In this document: positions 34,525 to 45,396 of the stretch, one piece after another
Position numbering within the stretch: position 1 is the first letter of the stretch
How the letters are laid out: each line of letters starts with the position of its first letter
NCBI GenBank assembly: GCA_030248215.1
Contig: JASANG010003851.1
Span: 1 to 64,000, forward strand
Reading direction: 5' to 3'
DNA: 64,000 bases
Origin: Enoplolaimus lenunculus
Taxonomy: Eukaryota; Nematoda; Enoplea; Enoplida; Thoracostomopsidae
Notes under the pieces: model-generated
What the model was told of the DNA's origin: nothing
The model's input: the letters and a program-made list of their open reading frames with translations, nothing else
Database searches by the model: none
Translations under genes and position numbers: made by a program

Positions 34525-34748
34525 GTGTTGTACGCACGCAGACCATATGCGCCATGTCAACCAGCCAGCTTTCATGGCACCCAAGACCGCTTGGACCGTC
34601 CAAGTGGCTCGGCGTTCGGTAAACGGTGGCGCCTTATGTCGTCCGCTAGAAGAAACAAGTTATGGGCAACTGTTTGACTCAGCTGTGAGAAAATGCCTGG
34701 TTGAAGGTGTATTCACAGCTTGCTTGGCTGCTGCATCAAAAAATGTTG
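34525..34748 (+). CDS. internal coding exon, gene family unknown
   Basis: A clean acceptor (TTTTTATTTTTCAG) and donor (GTT G|GTAAGT) bound a 224-nt open frame reading CCTHADHMRHVNQPAFMAPK, then VQVARRSVNGGALCRP and SAVRKCLVEGVFTACLAA. Entry phase is 2 and exit phase 1. I do not recognise the protein. The exon lies between the two arms of the 31.3/35.6-kb inverted repeat, so it could belong either to a host gene or to sequence carried within that repeat. The exon at 36820 does not fit its exit phase directly, so at least one exon would be missing if they form one gene. Confidence 0.45.
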
Positions 34749-34826
34749 GTAAGTTAATAGTTGAGTGAACATATGTATATCCTCACCAGATACGTGAAAA
34801 TCTTGCAATGTAAATTGTTCATCTGG

Positions 34827-35594
34827 GTACATCTTACAACTGATTTCGAGGTTGGCACGTTTTTGTCGCCAGATCAAAGACTGCTTCGCTTAGCGCAAGG
34901 CAGGGATGTGCGGTCTCGGTAAGTCTTCGGATTTGGCTGGTCTTGGTCTCGGTCTCGGTTTTCTGAGTCTTAGTAGGTTTCAAACCGAGATAGTGCCAAA
35001 AATTTACAAGTTCCAATTAGCGCTAAAATATGATTTTGATAAACGCTAAAACGTTTACTATTAATTATACTGGCGATTGACGATTCATTTTCGTTTGAAA
35101 GCGTAGTTTTGACACTGAAAGCATTCTATATTTTATCGTCGTCTTTTGCGTGAGGTATTTAGCGGATACCGGGACCGGATACAAATATCAGTTGTTGCCG
35201 GATATTCAACCGGAACCGGATATCCGGTTGCACCCTGGTCGTGTCAGTGTGTCTTTGCTAACAAAAATTTTTGGCGGTAATTTTTGTGTTTACTCGGTTT
35301 CGAGTCTGAGTCTTTGACCGAGACCGCACATACCTGGCGCCAGTATCGTTCGAGCATTGCTTGCAGATATTCAACTAAACATATACTTTTCCAGAAGAAG
35401 AAGACGGTCTTCACCAAACAGTGGACAAGATGGATTCAGAGCTATACGTATCACTGATGTATATACTTGTTCGACTAGACTTACGTTTAGTTTTGAGCTG
35501 AGGTTTAGGCCAAGGCTTAGGTTGGTGCATTGGATAAGCCTTGTCCTAGACCTATAGGCGCAAATCCGGGGAAGGGGAGTGTATGTACAAGAGC
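34827..35594 (+). repeat. right arm of the 320-bp inverted repeat pair, interrupted
   Basis: Matches 31284-31602 in complement. It is split by the MITE at 34901-35335. The outer end GAGTGTATGTACAAGAGCCG touches the neighbouring GCCGAT-type MITE. Confidence 0.85.
34901..35335. mobile_element. hAT-like MITE with GGTCTCGG words
   Basis: The 435-bp element runs from CAGGGATGTGCGGTCTCGG to CCGAGACCGCACATACCTG. The flanks are GCGCAAGG and GCGCCAGT (6 of 8), and the empty site at 31510-31520 reads GCGCCAGG, confirming insertion there. A GGATACCGG-type fragment ending CCGGTTGCACCCTG lies inside at about 35155-35237. Confidence 0.85.
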
Positions 35595-35595
35595 C

Positions 35596-36445
35596 GATGT
35601 AAATTGAAAATGGGAACTTTTCGTGAGTATCGGCATTATCAAACTGCTAATTTTTCGCCGATACTTTTTTTGCTTAACAGCGAGTTGAAATTCTATCAAT
35701 TTTCACATGTTGGCGTACATCAGTGTGTTTGATTAAAGAAATTGTTATCTCTCTTGCATTTGTCCTTGAAACAATCGTTTATAATACGTAGTAGTTAGGG
35801 CTTAAGTGTTCGCACTTGTAACGATGAAATGTACCTACCTATCAGGGCTGGGCGGTCTCGGTTAAAAAAAGCGAGACTGAGACTTTTGGTCTCGGTCCCG
35901 GTCCACTCGTTAACTCTACCTCATGTCGTTCCCGGTGGCACAGCGAAATTTATTGTGAATGCTGCATTAAACTAATAAATCACCGCCAAACTTTATTTTT
36001 TTACTTTATTTTTCACTTGGCTACTGTTCCCATAGCCATCGAATAAGCTCGGGACAAATCCCACTATCTCAAAACACCCCTAGTACAACCTTAATTCAAA
36101 GCTAATAGAATTTTGGGTAACCGGTGGGGTCATTCTGTTTTTCAATTCGCTATATTAGCTGGCAGCGGTGCTCCTCACTCGCTTGCTGTCTGCGTTAGAA
36201 AGCGAACTGCGCAAGTACTTTCGAGCCAAAGCTGCGATCCAAGGAAAATTTTTGTGATTCCTTATCGCTTTTTCACCTCTTTGGTATCGGTTTGCAAACC
36301 ACCGAGTCTGAGTAAATGCGAGACCGAGACCGCCCATCCCTGCTACCTATCAGTTGCTTAAGCATCTTGTATTAAACTTGGAATCGGTATCGGCAAAATA
36401 TTTGAAAATACGAATCGGTATCGGTATCTACACATCACTACATAA
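35596..36445. mobile_element. GCCGAT-type MITE split by a younger MITE
   Basis: The left part has CGTGAGTATCGGCATTATC and the right part has GGAATCGGTATCGGCAAAAT and GAATCGGTATCGGTATC. The young element at 35843-36342 lies within it. The outer tips are worn. Confidence 0.65.
35843..36342. mobile_element. hAT-like MITE with GGTCTCGG words, nested
   Basis: The 500-bp element runs from CAGGGCTGGGCGGTCTCGG to CGAGACCGCCCATCCCTG with a perfect 8-bp duplication CTACCTAT (35835-35842, 36343-36350). It lies within the GCCGAT-type MITE, so it is younger than that copy. Confidence 0.93.
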
Positions 36446-36819
36446 TTATGAATTGATGCTAAATGCTACAAAAATTTCACAACCTTTGTGAAAGTTTCCA
36501 ACCATAAAAATGACGCACAGACCGAAAAGGCGGTTTGTATGTTGAAGCCGGAATGCACTCTTCCGAATTTTAGCTGGAATTACGCAATTACCATGAAACT
36601 CTGACTAGAATCAATGTTGGCTGAACCAGGATTTGTATTGGAAGGAGACTGGCTGGGTGGATTCTAGTTTAGTCGATTTGAAATGTTCGATAAATTGTGG
36701 TCCATGAAGGTGTCAACATTGTCTCATGACAAAGTTGCCACTAATAACTCAAAATTCGCGCAGACTCTTACCAACAACAGTTGTTTATTTGGTTAACCTA
36801 AACTGTATGTTGAAAACAG

Positions 36820-37372
36820 ATCTCTGAATTTGCTGGTAGCAGCAACGATAGCAGTAAACAATTTGCGTTGAGCATCGTAAAGAATGACACTGCGCAATCG
36901 CCTGAGAGCTCACTTGTCACAACTGATGAAAAACAGATTAATAAATCAAGCATTTCGTATGCGAATAAAATGGTGACTGAACGAAAATCAAAGAAGCAGC
37001 AAAAATGTAAAGCCTACGCTACACTTGGTACTTACTTTGTGCCACTTAAGGTAATGCATTATGGTTAAGGCATAGCCTGGATGCAAGATTTGCTACGAAT
37101 CGAATACAGAGGTACGTTGAATAATTCAGGTGGAACACATTGAAAACGTAACCACACCAGCACGAAACTTGCTCAGACTCGGTAAAGAGTCAAAAATCGT
37201 ATGCTTCGTGAGTAAAATCTTGTGCGGTCCCGTCAACGGATACTCTGGCGTCCGCCTCAGAGTCAACAGCGCCGTTGATGCCGTTACTCCTATGATATTT
37301 CACAAATATTGTATACCACCCGATATCTCGGAACATGTTATCTCTGTGTGTTTTGTCATAAAAATGATTTGA
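36820..37372 (+). CDS. two joined exons of an unrecognised gene
   Basis: Exon 36820-37050 (acceptor TTGAAAACAG, donor AAG|GTAATG) and exon 37130 onward (acceptor AATAATTCAG) join in phase 0 across a 79-nt intron. The first reads ISEFAGSSNDSSKQFALS, then Ser/Thr-rich sequence and the basic run TERKSKKQQKCKAY, ending TLGTYFVPLK. The second starts VEHIENVTTPARNLLRLGKE and runs open to a TGA near 37370. A GTGAGT at about 37209 could be an inner donor instead. About 157 residues are visible. No family is recognised. It may share a gene with the exon at 34525, with MITE-filled introns between. Confidence 0.45.
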
Positions 37373-37621
37373 TCTGCGTTGAACGTTGTTTCCATGTTTT
37401 GTGTTGTGACGATTATTAACAAATCAAAGCGGCAGAATAGCAGGCGCTGCGAGATCACAATCTACATACATACGTGAACGATATGGTTAGTTCGTGCCGG
37501 CTTAATAGCGCTTTTTGTAAATATTGATGGATCTGGAGCAAAAACAGCAGCATCAAAATCGTTTTATCTTAGTTGGTCGAGTATCATTTGGAGCGATTTT
37601 TCAACGACGAGTGTTTGGGAA

Positions 37622-38010
37622 ATGGTAGTACCAGTAGTAGTAGTAGTAGTAGTAGTTTTACGAATAACACTGATTCGATTGTTATCGCCTCAAACAGGGT
37701 GTCAAGTTCCAGAAATTATGAACGATCGTGTGGTTGCTTTTGCTAAAATAGTAACCAGCAAGTTTGCTAGGTTGTCTTTGAAAAATTGTTATTTCGAAAT
37801 GAGTGCTTATGCGATTAGTTCAAGTTTATTGATAAACTGGTTCTGATGTGTTTTCTCAAAACTTGATGATGAAATATCTGAAAATTGGTTTAAGTCAGTT
37901 TTTGGCATGTTTTCCAAAAAGTCCAATTTTAATTCGAAATTATTTCAAATTCCAGTTTTTGCAAAGAAATTCAATTCCTATACCTGTTCCTGTCCTAACA
38001 ACAACAACAA
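37622..38010 (+). mobile_element. second copy of the TAG-microsatellite MITE, partial
   Basis: A short TAG run is followed by TTTACGAATAACACTGATTC and TTTTGCTAAAATAGTAACCA as in 28983-29380, but with an internal stretch missing. Its right part is cut by the insertion at 38015. Confidence 0.7.
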
Positions 38011-38014
38011 CTAC

Positions 38015-38810
38015 CTGGCTTCTCCACAGCGGGGGGCCCCAGCACTTTTCGAAAGTTTCATTTTCCCCGGCGAAAATTTTGCCGCCCCCAGGAAAGGCCG
38101 CCCGGCGAATTTTCGGCCGCCCCCCAGCAAAATGCCCCCCAGCAAATTTTTTGCTGGGGCCCCCAGGACTTTTCTAAGCCAAAATTTTTCAATGTTAAAA
38201 CATAAAGACCTGGACTTTTTTTGAAGCGGACATTCGGCAAAATGTGATTTTATATTACGCTGAGTACTCATAATTTTTAATAGCGTTACAAATACCGGTA
38301 GTAACTAGTACAATTCAATAATGAACTGAAAAAAGCGCAATTATATAAAGACCGTTTCAGGGCATACAGCATTCGAAAGTACCTTGCAGTAACGAGTTCA
38401 ACCCGCCTGAGCCTTATGTTAAACTGAAGCTGTGACTAATATATAAAATATATGTTTATCACAGTTTCAATTATAGATTATCTATATTTTATATAATTCA
38501 GCTTCTTTCAACTTCTGGTAAAGTTGTCAGTAATATAAGTTAAAATTATTGTTATTAGCGTTTGCGGGGAATTTTTGTCATGTTGAGCGATGAGTAATCT
38601 TCAGTTGAGTTGGAAACACGTTCTAGAATAAAAAAATGGTCCAAAAAGTCGGCTTGCAAAATTTTGAGCCTGCCCCCCAGGACCCCCCAGATCATCTGGA
38701 GGCCCCCCAGGAAAACTGCCCTCCAGCAAAATTAACTGCCCCCCAGGAAACTCCTGGGGCCCCCCAGGAAACGCCCCCCGGCGGAAATTTTCAAGCTGTG
38801 GAGAAGCCAG
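38015..38810. mobile_element. CCCCCAGG-rich element with 16-bp inverted ends
   Basis: The ends CTGGCTTCTCCACAGC and GCTGTGGAGAAGCCAG are perfect inverted repeats, flanked by ACTAC on both sides (38010-38014, 38811-38815), a 5-bp target duplication. The outer 150-200 bp at each end are packed with CCCCCCAGG or CCCAGCAAA, while the middle is AT-rich. There is no transposase. The 5-bp duplication sets it apart from the hAT-like MITEs of this window. Confidence 0.88.
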
Positions 38811-38939
38811 ACTACTAATGTTACAACTACTGAAGATAACATTAAGCTGACAGAAAGACAACAGATAGCAACGGATGATGTTGTCGTCAAAACAGTTGAT
38901 AACGTAGGAGTGCGTATGGAAGTGGTAGATCATCTGTGG

Positions 38940-39316
38940 CAGGGTTTGACCGCAATTTTGATTCCGGTTAGAATTCCAATTCAAAACGAGTTCCTTGGAA
39001 TCTGAATTTTGAAATTTTAATTTTAATCTTACTTAGTTGTGGTTGTACAAAAATTCTGTATTATTATCAAATTGCTTTCGATGAGTTAACAAATCAATAA
39101 TTGATTGTAGTTTAGCTTTACAGAATCAAAAAATGGTCGTGAATTTGTTCATGTGACGTTTTTGAGAATTATTGCCAGCCAATAGACACCCTAATTGTCA
39201 ATACAAATTATCCGCATAGTCACTATATTTCTAGTTTCGATTACGATTACAATTCCGGAATAAATATGCTGTTCCGATTTCGATTCCGGTATAATCCAGT
39301 TCTCCTTTGCGCTCTG
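38940..39316. mobile_element. hAT-like MITE with GATTCCGG words
   Basis: The 377-bp element runs from CAGGGTTTGACCGCAATTTT to GTTCTCCTTTGCGCTCTG. The flanks ATCTGTGG and AACTGTGG match at 6 of 8. ATTCCGGTTAGAATTCC and GATTCCGGTATAATCC lie inside the tips. Confidence 0.75.
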
Positions 39317-39324
39317 AACTGTGG

Positions 39325-39681
39325 GCAATAACGGTTGCGTTCAATCAGCATTCGTTTGTGATAGGAATTTAGAAACTTCTGGTGGCCTACAGACAACAAA
39401 CCAAATTATTGGGGAAGAGTTGCTTGATGACTTTGTGGTATCGGAAGGTTAGTATGTCTGATTATCATGATGTAAATATTTTCAAGTTTTTCCTTTAATT
39501 TTTGTTATTTTATGCAGCGTTGAAGCTGACGATAGTCTATTATTTCAGAAAAAGTCGGCGTTTTTGGGTATTTTGTAGACAGTTTACAAACTGATTGTTT
39601 ACTATGCTCAGCGGGGTTTAAGGATTATTATATAAAATTTCGGTATGCGTTATCTAAATTTTTGTGTTGTTACATTATATA
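39325..39681. other. unassigned sequence
   Basis: Nothing is recognised between two MITEs. Confidence 0.3.
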
Positions 39682-39963
39682 CAGTCACAGATAGAATTAA
39701 GATTTCATTTGCATCACGTTACAAGGTATGGCTTCAATTGCGATCGCGTATTTCTTGGACGCAATCTCTCGAAATGCGATTTGAAGTGCTCACGGTTATA
39801 CTGTGACCATTAATAAACCGTAACTACTGTCACCGTATTAATGTTTCAATCATTATCCAATGCGGTTTAAGACTTGACTACGATCGCAATTCAGACGGGA
39901 TTATGGAAACCGCGACCTTAGACTTTGTTCAGATTAATGTGCGTTTAATTCTGTCTCTAGCTG
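39682..39963. mobile_element. Tc1/mariner-type MITE, CAGTCACRGAYAGAATTAA family, short copy
   Basis: The 282-bp copy runs from CAGTCACAGATAGAATTAA to TTTAATTCTGTCTCTAGCTG, with TA on both sides. It is an older relative of 41024-41896. Confidence 0.85.
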
Positions 39964-40007
39964 TACTTAGTGCGGATGTGAGATTATGTTTGTTGTTGAG
40001 TAATTGC

Positions 40008-40382
40008 CAGGATTCCAGCAGGAACTAAATTTTGCAGGAACAGGAACAAGTATTGAATTTCTTTGCTGGAACTGGAACAGGAACCAGCATTTAAAACAAT
40101 TTCCAATCAACTATTTTACTGTTGGATGTTTTAGAAAAATTTCCAAAAATTAGCTTAAGCGAATTTTTTGCTATTTCATAATCAGGTTTTGCGAAGACAC
40201 AAGAGAAACGGTTTATTTACTGAATTAAAGTAATTCCAAAACACTGATGTTGAAATAATTATTCTTGAAAACAAAGTTTCCAACATTTAAATGGCTAGGA
40301 ATAATTTGCCATAAAACCGTGAATATTCTGTTCCTGCAACTTCGAATGCAGGAACAGGAACAGGAATTCTGGTTGAACCCTG
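40008..40382. mobile_element. hAT-like MITE with GGAACAGG words
   Basis: The 375-bp element runs from CAGGATTCCAGCAGGAAC to ATTCTGGTTGAACCCTG. The flanks GTAATTGC and CTAATTGC match at 7 of 8. GCAGGAACAGGAAC clusters lie at both ends. Confidence 0.88.
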
Positions 40383-40390
40383 CTAATTGC

Positions 40391-41021
40391 TATACTAATA
40401 CAGTTTACACTTAGTTTAGTATTTTAGGGACATGCCATAAGAACGCTATTTTAGTACGAAAAGTCATGCTTCGTCAGAAATTGTCAATTACAGTTTTAAA
40501 AAATGAAATGCGGAAGTCTCGGATCATCAAGGATCCGCTCAACCGACTTATATTAATATGAACTCAAGCAAACTTAACGATGAAAATGACACCGAGAGTA
40601 TTGGGCAAGCTAGCACTGCTGTACACTTTGAAAGTCATCGACGATGTTCTGGAGAACACGCTATTTCAAACATAGATTACTGTTAGTTTCAAAAATATAG
40701 CTATCAAGCTGGTTAGTTGATTCATAAGCGGTCGAGATGTGTGGCAATTTTGAACGAATTTGGAATATTGTTTTTGCGTCTAAAATTTCGTTTAGTTGGC
40801 TGTTTTAATTATTTCGTTTGTTGTCACCGCTCTCGGATATTGAGTTCTGGTTTCATTGCGACAATCTTCATACTACGATAAAATCTTTGCTATACTTGAC
40901 AAACACTAAGCTTTAAGTTTTTGCCTATTATGTGTGATTTTTTGTTTACAGTTCCTTAAAAATAATTTTGCTTAGCAGCGTGCCAACGAAATACAAACCC
41001 TTACAATATTGCAATAGTATA
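40391..41021. other. unassigned sequence
   Basis: No exon or repeat is recognised. Confidence 0.3.
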
Positions 41022-41023
41022 TA

Positions 41024-41896
41024 CAGTCACGGACAGAATTAAATGCAACCGTGGTTGCGACCCAAACGCGGTTCGAATCGCGATCGCTCGCAACCGCAAT
41101 TTACGTGGACGCAAAAACCGCGATTGCAATCGCAGGTTCGCGGTTACAGACGCGTTACACTCGCGGTTACAGCCGTGGTTACGCTAGCTTATTACTCTGT
41201 GCAGATTTAAAGAAGCTAATGACAGCCTATGTCCAGAATGACAGCAGCTCATAATGAATTAGTTCAATTGGGCAAAATGGGCTTTGGACCCAATACTAAA
41301 AAAGAACATGGCAAGATTTTCATAACCAAACCGCAGCTTGCTACGAAATTGGGTTCAATTAAGTTAGTTTTAAATATAATGGTTGAGACTGTTAAGTTCT
41401 TGAGAAAGAAACTGGCGTAACTGTACTAATATCAGGGTACAACCAAATGACGTCTGAATCCGACTCCAGCAGATTGCACCCTGCCATCACTTACATTACA
41501 CATCTAATAACAAAACCAAGTTTGTTGCCGTACAACTAGTGTACGTAATACATATATCATTACGCGAGTGCCTAACGTACGCCCATGCATACTTGATACT
41601 CTATACATTTGCTCAAAACTAATTTACATATATATACGCGACCACAAGTGTTTGTTCAAACTATGACTGCGACGGCGGTTCGAACCGCGACTGCGAACGC
41701 AATTAATATCGCGTCTACGATCGCGTCTCAAACCGCGACTGCGCCCGGAGTTCAAACCGAGACTCCGGACGCAATTAAAATCGCGTCTCAAACCGGGTTT
41801 GAGACGCGATCGCTGAAACACTCAGACGCGGCTACAGAACCGCAACCGCAGTGGACGCATTCGCGGTTTCTGCGCACTTAATTCTGTCCGTGACTG
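41024..41896. mobile_element. Tc1/mariner-type MITE with CG-rich arms
   Basis: Perfect 19-bp inverted tips CAGTCACGGACAGAATTAA with TA on both sides enclose 873 bp. Just inside each tip are about 200 bp of CG-rich words (AACCGCGA, GCGATCGC, GCGGTTCGAA), unlike the AT-rich middle. A tiny CAGGGTACAACC...TTGCACCCTG unit lies at about 41433-41484. Open frames inside carry no transposase motif. Confidence 0.9.
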
Positions 41897-41907
41897 TATT
41901 TAATAAG

Positions 41908-42150
41908 AATGTGCGGATTAATCGGCATCGGTAATAATCGTCACTTTTTGTGAGTATCGGCATCGACACTGCATAAAAATTGTCGATTCTTTACCGATAA
42001 ATGCTTTTTGCACATAACAATCAGTTGTAATGCTATCAGTTTCACTCCTTGGCGTATGTCAGTGCGTCTGATCAGTGTAACTGTTATCTCTCTTGCTTTT
42101 TTAATCGTTCTCATAAAAGTATAATCGGTCATGGTCCGGCGATGTTTGTC
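41908..42150. mobile_element. GCCGAT-type MITE, partial
   Basis: AATGTGCGGATTAATCGGCATCGGTAAT at the left (family tip, first letters changed) and the family core (CACATAACA, TGTTATCTCTCTTGC, TAAAAGTATAATCG) are present, but no matching right tip is found. Confidence 0.55.
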
Positions 42151-42324
42151 AGTCACAAACATAATGGTGCATAACAGCTCTGACTCAGGTACGCATCAGT
42201 TTTATTATCAAGTCTCGCAATTTGCTTTCTGCCTTGACGAAACCACACAATATCAGCCTTATTGGCAGATTGAAGTATGTTTTTGTTGTTCGAATTGGTT
42301 GACTGTAGAAATGAATGTTACAAC

Positions 42325-42960
42325 CAGGGTGGAAAGTGGAACTGGATTATACCGGAATCGGAAGCGGAATCGGAACTACAAATTTTGTGTGTATACGGAT
42401 ATATTTCTATTTGCAAGTATAATATTGATTTTGGGTGTCTGTTGGCGGACAATATTTCTCAGTAGCGTCGCATGAACAAATTTGCGATCATTTAAAAATG
42501 ACACAGCTTCAGTAATCGACTGTTGAATAGAAACCAGATGTAGTGAGTTTTAGAGTGAACAACCATGTTATTTTGATAAAAATCAACCTCGTTTGAATAA
42601 TTTATTGTGCAACGCATTTAATTTTGGTATACTGGCGTTCTTGAGCAGTTGTTGTTAATGTATTCGAATTAACATTGCAGGTATCGGAGTACTGGTTAAT
42701 TTTATATAAGTATTCTGCCAAATATTGCAGGATCTGGCCGGTTGCATGTTTCTGTCTCGTCAAAGTTTTTTTATAGATACATAGCACAAGTTGTCATTAT
42801 TTTGACGTCGCACTTGATTTAATAATTTTTGTTTCCTATAGAAGTATAATATTGGCAATCGTTGACTGTGTAGACGCCAAATCCTACGCATTGAAATAAA
42901 AGTTTTCGAAAGTTTCTTGTTTTGTGTGTCTCGTTGCAATTAAATGCTTTACTTTTTGAC
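42325..42960. other. MITE tip (CAGGGTGGAAAGTGG) and unassigned sequence
   Basis: A left tip with CCGGAATCGGAAGCGGAATC is seen at about 42326-42380 and no partner end is found. The remainder shows nothing recognisable. Confidence 0.35.
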
Positions 42961-43189
42961 AAATGGTTAATAGTTTGTTATTAGTACAAAGATTACATAA
43001 TATGTGCCCTGATATAGTGGTTAAAGCATCATGTAATGATTATTTCAGTACAACTACATTTGTAGGACTGTACGTTAGTACAGTATCATTGTTCATATTG
43101 TACAACCTTATTTTTGACATATATTTCGTTAACAACTTGCGAAGCTGAGTCCAACGGTGTTAACCGTTTTTCCCATGAATATTTTAAAT

Positions 43190-43405
43190 ACGTAAGATTC
43201 GATCCCCAGTCTCACGGGGGGAGGCGTTTACGATGACCACTGAGCTATAGGAGCGTGACGCTAGAGCCCGAGTAGGCTCTCACGTCTTGTGGAGATTTTG
43301 CACTGCGCATGTATGTTATAAATGTTGAACCCTGCTCACAGTGTGTGTATTGCTCTAACATTATTATATTTAGTTGCTCATAGTATACTCTATGAGAGAA
43401 AGGGT
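43190..43405 (-). mobile_element. third copy of the tRNA-like foldback module
   Basis: It shares ACTGAGCTATAGGAGCGTGA, CTAGAGCCCGAGTAGGCTCT and GAGAGAAAGGGTTAA with 6811-7296, in the reverse sense. The tRNA-like part includes AAGATTCGATCCCCAG. Confidence 0.65.
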
Positions 43406-43828
43406 TAAAGTGTTTGCAATCAGACGATTTGTTAATGATTGGCGCCGACCCAAATCGTTGGCAGCGCGCCAAAACAGTTATTTGACAATAAACTCGTCAA
43501 TCCATCGTCTGATTTACAAAAAATTTAACGCCATTGGAGTCTGCTCTGCAAGCTGCATCGAATGATATATAATTTGTGAAAGTTTTTGACAAATAAATTT
43601 TTGGTCCCAAGGGGGACCTCGAGGCCTTAAAATCGAATTTTTCAAAAATACAAATTTGGCCATGGAATGATCAGGGGGGCATGAGAAGCTCAAATATTAT
43701 GCAAAAATTTTCAAAATCTGACCACTTTTGGGCAAACGCGGGCTGGGGAGATAACCGAAAAGACCCGGCTGATGTTATACCAACTGCTGGTGGTGGGTCG
43801 GTTTCTCAACATACTTGCATTTCAGAAG

Positions 43829-44189
43829 CAGGTATGAGCGATCTCGGTTAAAACCCAACACTGAGACCCAAACCGGCCATGAAAAAACTTGGTCTTATTT
43901 AATTTTTGGTCATCATCGTAAAGAATCAAAATTTTCAAAATAAATTACTTCTAATAAATTTTTCGTGGTTTTTTAGTTTTTATCATAGTTTTTTCGTGTT
44001 TTTTTCGGAATATCTGCTCATTGCGTCGTGAAAATTATTCATATATTTACAACGAAATTTTATTCATTACGCATCGCTTACTTCAACAATACAGCGATAC
44101 ATTTGCTGAATCCTCAACTTTTGGTCTTGGTTCCAAACCATTGAGACTCAAAAAACGGAGACCATGACCGAGACCAACCCCCATCCCTG
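43829..44189. mobile_element. GGTCTCGG-type MITE
   Basis: The 361-bp element runs from CAGGTATGAGCGATCTCGG to GAGACCAACCCCCATCCCTG. The core (TTTTTGGTCATCATCG, ATTACTTCT, TTTTTCGTGGTTTTTTAG) is shared with 22095-22765. The flanks match only 5 of 8. Confidence 0.7.
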
Positions 44190-44197
44190 CTTACAAG

Positions 44198-44635
44198 GAA
44201 ACGAAGCAGTGCGGAAAAAGTTATTTTTTGAATTTTAATGAAATATTTAATCTTTTTGTTTTAGCATCCCAAGATTTGTGTTATCAGCATTTTTGGCATC
44301 TGTTTGGTTGTTTTTCAGGGCGACAACTCTTCCGTAAAACGGACATGGCAATGGTGTATGTAGTTTAAGTCGTTGATTGTCGTTTTTATGCTATTGAGTC
44401 ATGCATTGCTTGATCAGCATTAACTATAGTACCTACTGTTACCGTAATTTTTAAGTATCGATAATTTTATTTTAAGTTTTTCGTTAGTTAGATACTTTAA
44501 AAATTAGATTTCGCGGTTGCGGGTTTAAATGAAGTTAGTCATACAACAAGTTTGAAGTTTGTATCAGTTAAATCCTGATACGCCATCTTGGATTATATTT
44601 GAGCAACTTTCTAGCATGAACGCATAACATCGACA
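44198..44635. other. unassigned sequence
   Basis: Nothing is recognised. Confidence 0.3.
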
Positions 44636-44640
44636 ATATT

Positions 44641-44892
44641 CATTGACAACTGTAAGCATGTGAAACATGGTTGTCCTGGTGCATATGCAATAAATGCAAT
44701 GCACATGTGGTGTACGGTCGACCCATATAGTCGACGGAAAATGCAGTTGGAGAGGTGGGCTACATGGCGCAGTGGTAGTGTGCTCGCTTTAGGATCCATA
44801 AGCGGAGAGTTCGATCCCCGCTCCGGAAGCCTGCTTTTCCAGCTGTTTAGTTGAATGGTCTAAAGTCCCGGTTCCTACCTAGACTGACAATT
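44641..44892 (+). mobile_element. tRNA-derived SINE
   Basis: The linker (GTAAGCATGTGAAACATGG, CATATGCAATAAATGCAATG) is followed by a head with CTACATGGCGCAGTGGTAG and AGAGTTCGATCCCCGC and the tail ending GGTTCCTACCTAGACTGACA. It is close to 26571-26815. Confidence 0.75.
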
Positions 44893-45396
44893 TTAAAAAA
44901 GGTACATAGTTGAGTGGTTTTGTGTTTTATCACAGTACACTTTGGCATTTTAATAAGCACAATAATTTTACATCTAGAATGAAAACTGTTATACAGAAAG
45001 GTACAGAAGTATGTTGTTTAGTTGATCGAAGTTTACAATGTTGTGGTATTAACCTTTTTATATTATATTTTTATCATCAATGGAATTATTCGATGTCGCA
45101 CAACCGAGTGCATTCAAATAAAACTGAACCCTAAATTTTGTGAACTTTGTTACTTGTTGCCCCGACAACTCGTCGACACCGGCAACTCATCGACCCCGAT
45201 AAATCGTCTATGAAATTCGCATTTTTTTCTTCGTACCGAACAATTGCAGCATAATTTTAATGAAAAATGCAGTCCGACCACGTCTGAATTTTACTATAAA
45301 AAAGTAAATCACCAAAATTGGTATATTTTACGAAAAATCTGACCCTGCGATTTCTGGATTTGAAGAAAAATTGACCTATGTCCCGTTCGGTTTCAG

